Below, piece after piece: positions 60,458-64,000 of a DNA stretch of 64,000 nt (the stretch's first letter is position 1; every line of letters begins with the position of its first letter). Under the pieces are notes generated by a model. That model was not told the origin of the DNA and did not search any database. It saw only the letters and a list, made by a program, of their open reading frames with translations. Position numbers and translations under genes: made by a program. Source of the stretch: Streptomyces populi (GTDB lineage: Bacteria; Actinomycetota; Actinomycetes; Streptomycetales; Streptomycetaceae); assembly GCF_002911015.1 (NCBI RefSeq), contig NZ_KZ626877.1, positions 1 through 64,000 of the forward strand, in the 5' to 3' direction.

Positions 60458-62473
60458 TCAGTCGTTGCCGTTGCCCGGCGACGGCGTGGTCTTCTGGATC
60501 TGGAGCAGGAACTCGGCGTTCGACTTGGTCTGCTTCATCTTGTCGAGGAGCAGCTCGATCGCCTGCTGCTGGTCGAGCGCGTGGAGCACACGGCGCAGCT
60601 TCCAGGTGATGGCGAGCTCGTCGCTGCCGAGCAGGATCTCTTCCTTGCGGGTACCGGACGCGTCGACGTCCACCGCCGGGAAGATGCGCTTGTCGGCGAG
60701 CTTCCGGTCGAGCTTGAGCTCGGCGTTGCCGGTGCCCTTGAACTCCTCGAAGATGACCTCGTCCATGCGCGAGCCGGTGTCGACGAGCGCGGTGGCCAGG
60801 ATGGTCAGCGAACCGCCGTCCTCGATGTTGCGCGCGGCACCGAAGAAGCGCTTCGGCGGGTACAGCGCGGTCGAGTCGACACCACCGGACAGGATGCGAC
60901 CGGAGGCCGGGGCGGCGAGGTTGTACGCACGGCCCAGACGCGTGATCGAGTCGAGCAGCACGACGACGTCGTGGCCCAGCTCCACCAGACGCTTGGCACG
61001 CTCGATGGCGAGCTCGGCGACCGTGGTGTGGTCCTCGGCCGGACGGTCGAAGGTCGAGGAGATGACCTCGCCCTTGACCGACCGCTGCATGTCGGTGACC
61101 TCTTCCGGACGCTCGTCGACCAGGACGACCATCAGGTGGCACTCGGGGTTGTTGTGCGTGATCGCGTTGGCGATCGCCTGCATGATCATGGTCTTGCCGG
61201 TCTTCGGCGGGGCCACGATCAGACCGCGCTGGCCCTTTCCGATGGGCGCGACGAGGTCGATGATGCGGGTCGTCAGCACACCCGGGTCGGTCTCCAGGCG
61301 GAGCCGGTCCTGCGGGTAGAGCGGCGTCAGCTTGTTGAACTCCGGACGGCCGCGACCGGAGTCGGGGGCCATGCCGTTGGTCGAGTCCAGACGGACCAGC
61401 GCGTTGAACTTCTCGCGGCGCTCGCCGTCCTTGGGCTGGCGGACCGCGCCGGTGACGTGGTCACCCTTGCGCAGGCCGTTCTTGCGGACCTGGGCCAGGG
61501 AGACGTACACGTCGTTGGGGCCCGGCAGGTAGCCCGACGTACGGATGAACGCGTAGTTGTCGAGGATGTCGAGGATGCCCGCGACGGGGATCAGCACGTC
61601 GTCGTCGGCGACCTGCGGCTCGGCGATCTCGTCGCGTCCACGGCGCCCGCGGCGGTCCCGGTAACGGCCGCGACGGCCACGGCGGCCGCCCTCGAAGTCG
61701 TCGTCGTCCTGCGGTCCGTTGTCACGCGGCTGCTGCTGACGGTCCTGACGGCCGCCGCCCTGCTGCTGACGGTCCCGGTCCTGGCGGTCCTGGCGGTCCT
61801 GACGGTCCGGGCGCTGCTGGCCGGCGCCCTGGCCGCCCTGCTGCTCGTCGCCCTTGGCCGGACGGCGGTCGCGGTCACGGCCGCCCCGGTCGCGGTCACG
61901 GCGGTCACGGCGCTCACGACGGCCCTCGGCGCCCTCGGCCTCGCCCTGCGTCTCGGCCTTCGGCTCGTTCTTCGCCTCGGCGGTGACCGTCTCGGGGCTG
62001 CCCGCCTCGGCGGTGGCACGACGACGACGGCGCTCGACGGGGGCCTCCTCCTCGCTCGCGCGGGAGGGACCGCCGGCCGGCTGGCCGGGGATCTCGATCT
62101 GCTGCTGGGCCACGGCCTTCTCGGCGGCCTTGTCCGCTGCCGGGGCGGCGGCCTCGTCACCCGTACGGGCCTTCGAGGTGGCTCGGCGCTTCGGCTTGGT
62201 CTCGACGGCGTCGGACGCCGTCTTGGCCGGAGCACCTCCCCCGGCCTGCGCCTCCTTGATGACCTCGATCAGCTGGCTCTTGCGCATCCGCGCGGTGCCC
62301 CTGATGCCGAGGCCGGATGCGACCTGCTGCAGCTCGGCCAGCACCATGCCCTCGAGGCCGGTACCGCGGCGTCGCCTGGAGCCGGCACCGGTGGCAGGCG
62401 CGGAGGCGTCCGTGGCGGGCGCGGCAGCGGTCTCCTCGACACGTGCGCCCATCAGATCGGTGGTGTCGCTCAC
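60458..62473 (-). CDS. rho: Transcription termination factor Rho
   Basis: 671 residues. The N-terminal helical domain (LEGMVLAELQQVASGLGIRGTARMRKSQLIEVIKEAQ) is followed by a ~200-residue charged insert rich in Arg, Gly, Asp and Gln (RRDRRDRDRGGRD, repeated DRQDRQ). The RNA-binding cold-shock-like domain (VAGILDILDNYAFIRTSGYLPGPNDVYVS) and hexameric ATPase follow (Walker A APPKTGKT, Walker B VVVLLDSITRL). Such inserts are typical of high-GC actinobacteria. The GTG start (SDTTDLMGARVEE) has AAGGA 6–7 nt upstream; a longer frame upstream lacks coding signs. Confidence 0.95.
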   Translation of the reverse strand: MSDTTDLMGARVEETAAAPATDASAPATGAGSRRRRGTGLEGMVLAELQQVASGLGIRGTARMRKSQLIEVIKEAQAGGGAPAKTASDAVETKPKRRATSKARTGDEAAAPAADKAAEKAVAQQQIEIPGQPAGGPSRASEEEAPVERRRRRATAEAGSPETVTAEAKNEPKAETQGEAEGAEGRRERRDRRDRDRGGRDRDRRPAKGDEQQGGQGAGQQRPDRQDRQDRQDRDRQQQGGGRQDRQQQPRDNGPQDDDDFEGGRRGRRGRYRDRRGRRGRDEIAEPQVADDDVLIPVAGILDILDNYAFIRTSGYLPGPNDVYVSLAQVRKNGLRKGDHVTGAVRQPKDGERREKFNALVRLDSTNGMAPDSGRGRPEFNKLTPLYPQDRLRLETDPGVLTTRIIDLVAPIGKGQRGLIVAPPKTGKTMIMQAIANAITHNNPECHLMVVLVDERPEEVTDMQRSVKGEVISSTFDRPAEDHTTVAELAIERAKRLVELGHDVVVLLDSITRLGRAYNLAAPASGRILSGGVDSTALYPPKRFFGAARNIEDGGSLTILATALVDTGSRMDEVIFEEFKGTGNAELKLDRKLADKRIFPAVDVDASGTRKEEILLGSDELAITWKLRRVLHALDQQQAIELLLDKMKQTKSNAEFLLQIQKTTPSPGNGND

Positions 62474-62861
62474 GAAGGGTCCTTCCCTGGAGCGGACGTC
62501 GGCCTGTCTGGCTCGGCGACCGGTTGTGCTGTCCGGCATTGGCCCTTGCTGTGTGGACCGTGCCGGGGCGGTGGTCCGCCAAAGCGGCGGAAGACATTGC
62601 TGGTGATGACGATTCCTGAGCCGTGGCACTGAGGTTCGGTGTCATCGGCTCGGTCACGCCGGTTCCGGAGCGTGCTCAGCACTGCTCAGCGCATGGCACC
62701 CAATGCAAGGCACGTAGCAGTTTGGGAGGCTCCCGGAAGAATGGGTGTCCCGGACAGGGACGCGAAGCACCTCGCCATGGTGAGGTCGGGTGCAGACTTG
62801 AGGTTAACACTACCGGATCCAACAAACATTCCCCCTCTCGAAATCCGGCAACCGTGCGTCG
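62474..62861 (-). promoter_or_regulatory. Long leader and promoter region of rho
   Basis: A 388-bp interval without a gene. The thrB end lies at its right. An AT-richer stretch at 62800–62840 includes, on the minus strand, GGGAAT (62833–62828) and GTT (62808–62806) with a 19-bp spacer, close to the SigR-type consensus. This would leave an untranslated leader over 300 nt, which could serve autogenous Rho attenuation. Confidence 0.4.
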
Positions 62862-63791
62862 TCAATCGACCTCGACAGGTGCGAGGGGCAGTACGCACGC
62901 CCCCTGGGCGTCGAGGTCCAGACGGTTGGCGGCCCAGCCCTGACCTGCGAGATCGGCCACCTTGTCGGCCGACGCGCGGTCCGCCAGCGCGAGGACCGTC
63001 GGTCCCGCGCCGGAGATCACCGCCGGGACGCCGTCGGCGCGCAGGCGCTCCACGAGCGCGGCGCTCTCCGGCATCGCCGGGGCGCGGTACTCCTGGTGCA
63101 GCCGGTCCTCGGTGGCGGGCAGCAGCAGCTCGGGGCGCCGTGTCAGCGCCTCGACGAGCAGTGCGGCGCGGCCCGCGTTGGCGGCGGCGTCGACGTGCGG
63201 GACGGTGCGCGGCAGCAGACCGCGCGCGGTCTCGGTGAGCACGGGCTTCCCGGGGACGAAGACCACCGGAACGATGGAGTCCGCGGGGTCCATCCTGATC
63301 GCGCGCGCGGCACCGGACTCCATCCAGGAGAGCGTGAAACCGCCGAGCAGACAGGCCGCGACGTTGTCGGGGTGCCCCTCGATTTCGGTCGCGAGCTCCA
63401 GGAGCGCGGTGTCGTCGAGCCTGCTGTCCCCGCCTATCGTCACCGCGCGGGCGGCGACGATGCCGGCGCAGATGGCGGCCGACGAGGAGCCGAGACCCCG
63501 GCCGTGCGGGATGCGGTTGGCGCAGACGATCTCGAGGCCGCGCGGCTGTCCGCCCAGCAGATCGAAGGCGGTGCGCAGGGAGCGTACGAGGAGGTGCCTC
63601 TCGTCGCGCGGCAGCGTCTCGCTGCCCTCACCCGCGATGTCGATGTGCAGTCCTGAGTCGGCCACCCGGACGACCACGTCGTCATAGAGCCCCAGTGACA
63701 GGCCGAAGGCGTCGAAACCCGGGCCGAGATTGGCACTGGTGGCGGGGACGCGCACCCGGACGGCGGCGGCGCGGAACGCTGGACCGGCCAT
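62862..63791 (-). CDS. thrB: Homoserine kinase
   Basis: 309 residues, a GHMP kinase that phosphorylates homoserine in threonine synthesis. Motif 1 is VRVRVPATSANLGPGFDAFGLSL, the ATP-binding loop is IPHGRGLGSSSAAICAG and motif 3 is GVPAVISGAGPTVLAL. The ATG at 63791 is the family start; AGGAG is 12–13 nt upstream. thrC is expected upstream, outside the window. Confidence 0.95.
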   Translation of the reverse strand: MAGPAFRAAAVRVRVPATSANLGPGFDAFGLSLGLYDDVVVRVADSGLHIDIAGEGSETLPRDERHLLVRSLRTAFDLLGGQPRGLEIVCANRIPHGRGLGSSSAAICAGIVAARAVTIGGDSRLDDTALLELATEIEGHPDNVAACLLGGFTLSWMESGAARAIRMDPADSIVPVVFVPGKPVLTETARGLLPRTVPHVDAAANAGRAALLVEALTRRPELLLPATEDRLHQEYRAPAMPESAALVERLRADGVPAVISGAGPTVLALADRASADKVADLAGQGWAANRLDLDAQGACVLPLAPVEVD

Positions 63792-64000
63792 CGCTCGATG
63801 ACTCTCCTTGAGCTGCGTGATGTACGAGATTTCCGAAGAACTGCGAGATGAACTGTGACGGACGGGCACCAGGACCCGGAGTCCGCAAAGACGGCGCGGC
63901 ACCGCGGCATATGCGGCGGGCGGGTTCGGTACAGCCTATCGAAGGAAGGTTCTGTGGCGACATAGGGCGCACAGGAGGCGCACGATGCGTGTCGTAAGCC
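63792..64000 (-). other. Upstream region of thrB at the window edge
   Basis: About 210 bp with no recognisable gene. The frame reading into the window edge on the minus strand does not resemble the end of threonine synthase. A TAGGCTGTACC-like stretch (about 63928–63940, minus strand) could be a −10 for thrB. Confidence 0.35.

Overview
The window is a high-GC actinobacterial chromosome segment, almost certainly from a Streptomyces. Evidence: the Scy/FilP coiled-coil pair of polar growth, the rho–LCP–rpmE–prfA–prmC–sua5–glyA–wecA–atpIBEFHAGDC order, NucS/EndoMS, frequent GTG starts, and a chitinase promoter with the 12-bp direct repeats typical of Streptomyces. Gene order resembles S. coelicolor SCO5356–SCO5415 read backwards (from memory, not searched).

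Left arm (1–19 kb): isobutyryl-CoA mutase large subunit (icmA) behind a perfect 24-bp palindrome, a DUF3817 protein, a MarR regulator, a divergent MFS/ArsR pair, a polysaccharide module (GH6 lipoprotein, GlxA-type copper oxidase, CslA-type GT2 synthase), a thiamine-binding protein with a second DUF3817 gene, three tandem AIM24 genes, MarR, an MFS transporter, meaB, thiolase and methylmalonyl-CoA epimerase. Together with the PduO-type adenosyltransferase at 38.5 kb and a hydroxyacyl-CoA dehydrogenase at 35 kb, these form a scattered acyl-CoA/B12-mutase group.

Middle (19–42 kb): scy and filP, two paralogous ABC-2 exporter pairs, a zinc-finger-like protein, a luciferase-like oxidoreductase, a hypothetical protein, nucS, a large membrane-anchored NTPase, and a STAS protein lacking the phosphorylatable Ser. 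A divergent IS605-type element (tnpA plus an intact tnpB) has broken a tetR gene. Then come the adenosyltransferase and a DasR/chi-box-controlled GH18 chitinase.

Right arm (42–64 kb): the complete ATP synthase operon transcribed leftward, a WecA/MraY-family transferase, a divergent SHMT, a low-molecular-weight phosphatase homologue whose nucleophilic Cys is Ser, Sua5, PrmC, PrfA, L31, an LCP enzyme, a secreted serine protease with FG-GAP repeats, Rho with a long disordered insert, and ThrB.

No tRNA, rRNA, CRISPR array, prophage or biosynthetic gene cluster was recognised. The items most worth a second look are the disrupted tetR with its TnpB guide context, the Cys-to-Ser phosphatase, the divergent SHMT, the non-phosphorylatable STAS protein, the 24-bp operator at icmA, the cslA/glxA/GH6 module and the AIM24 triplet.
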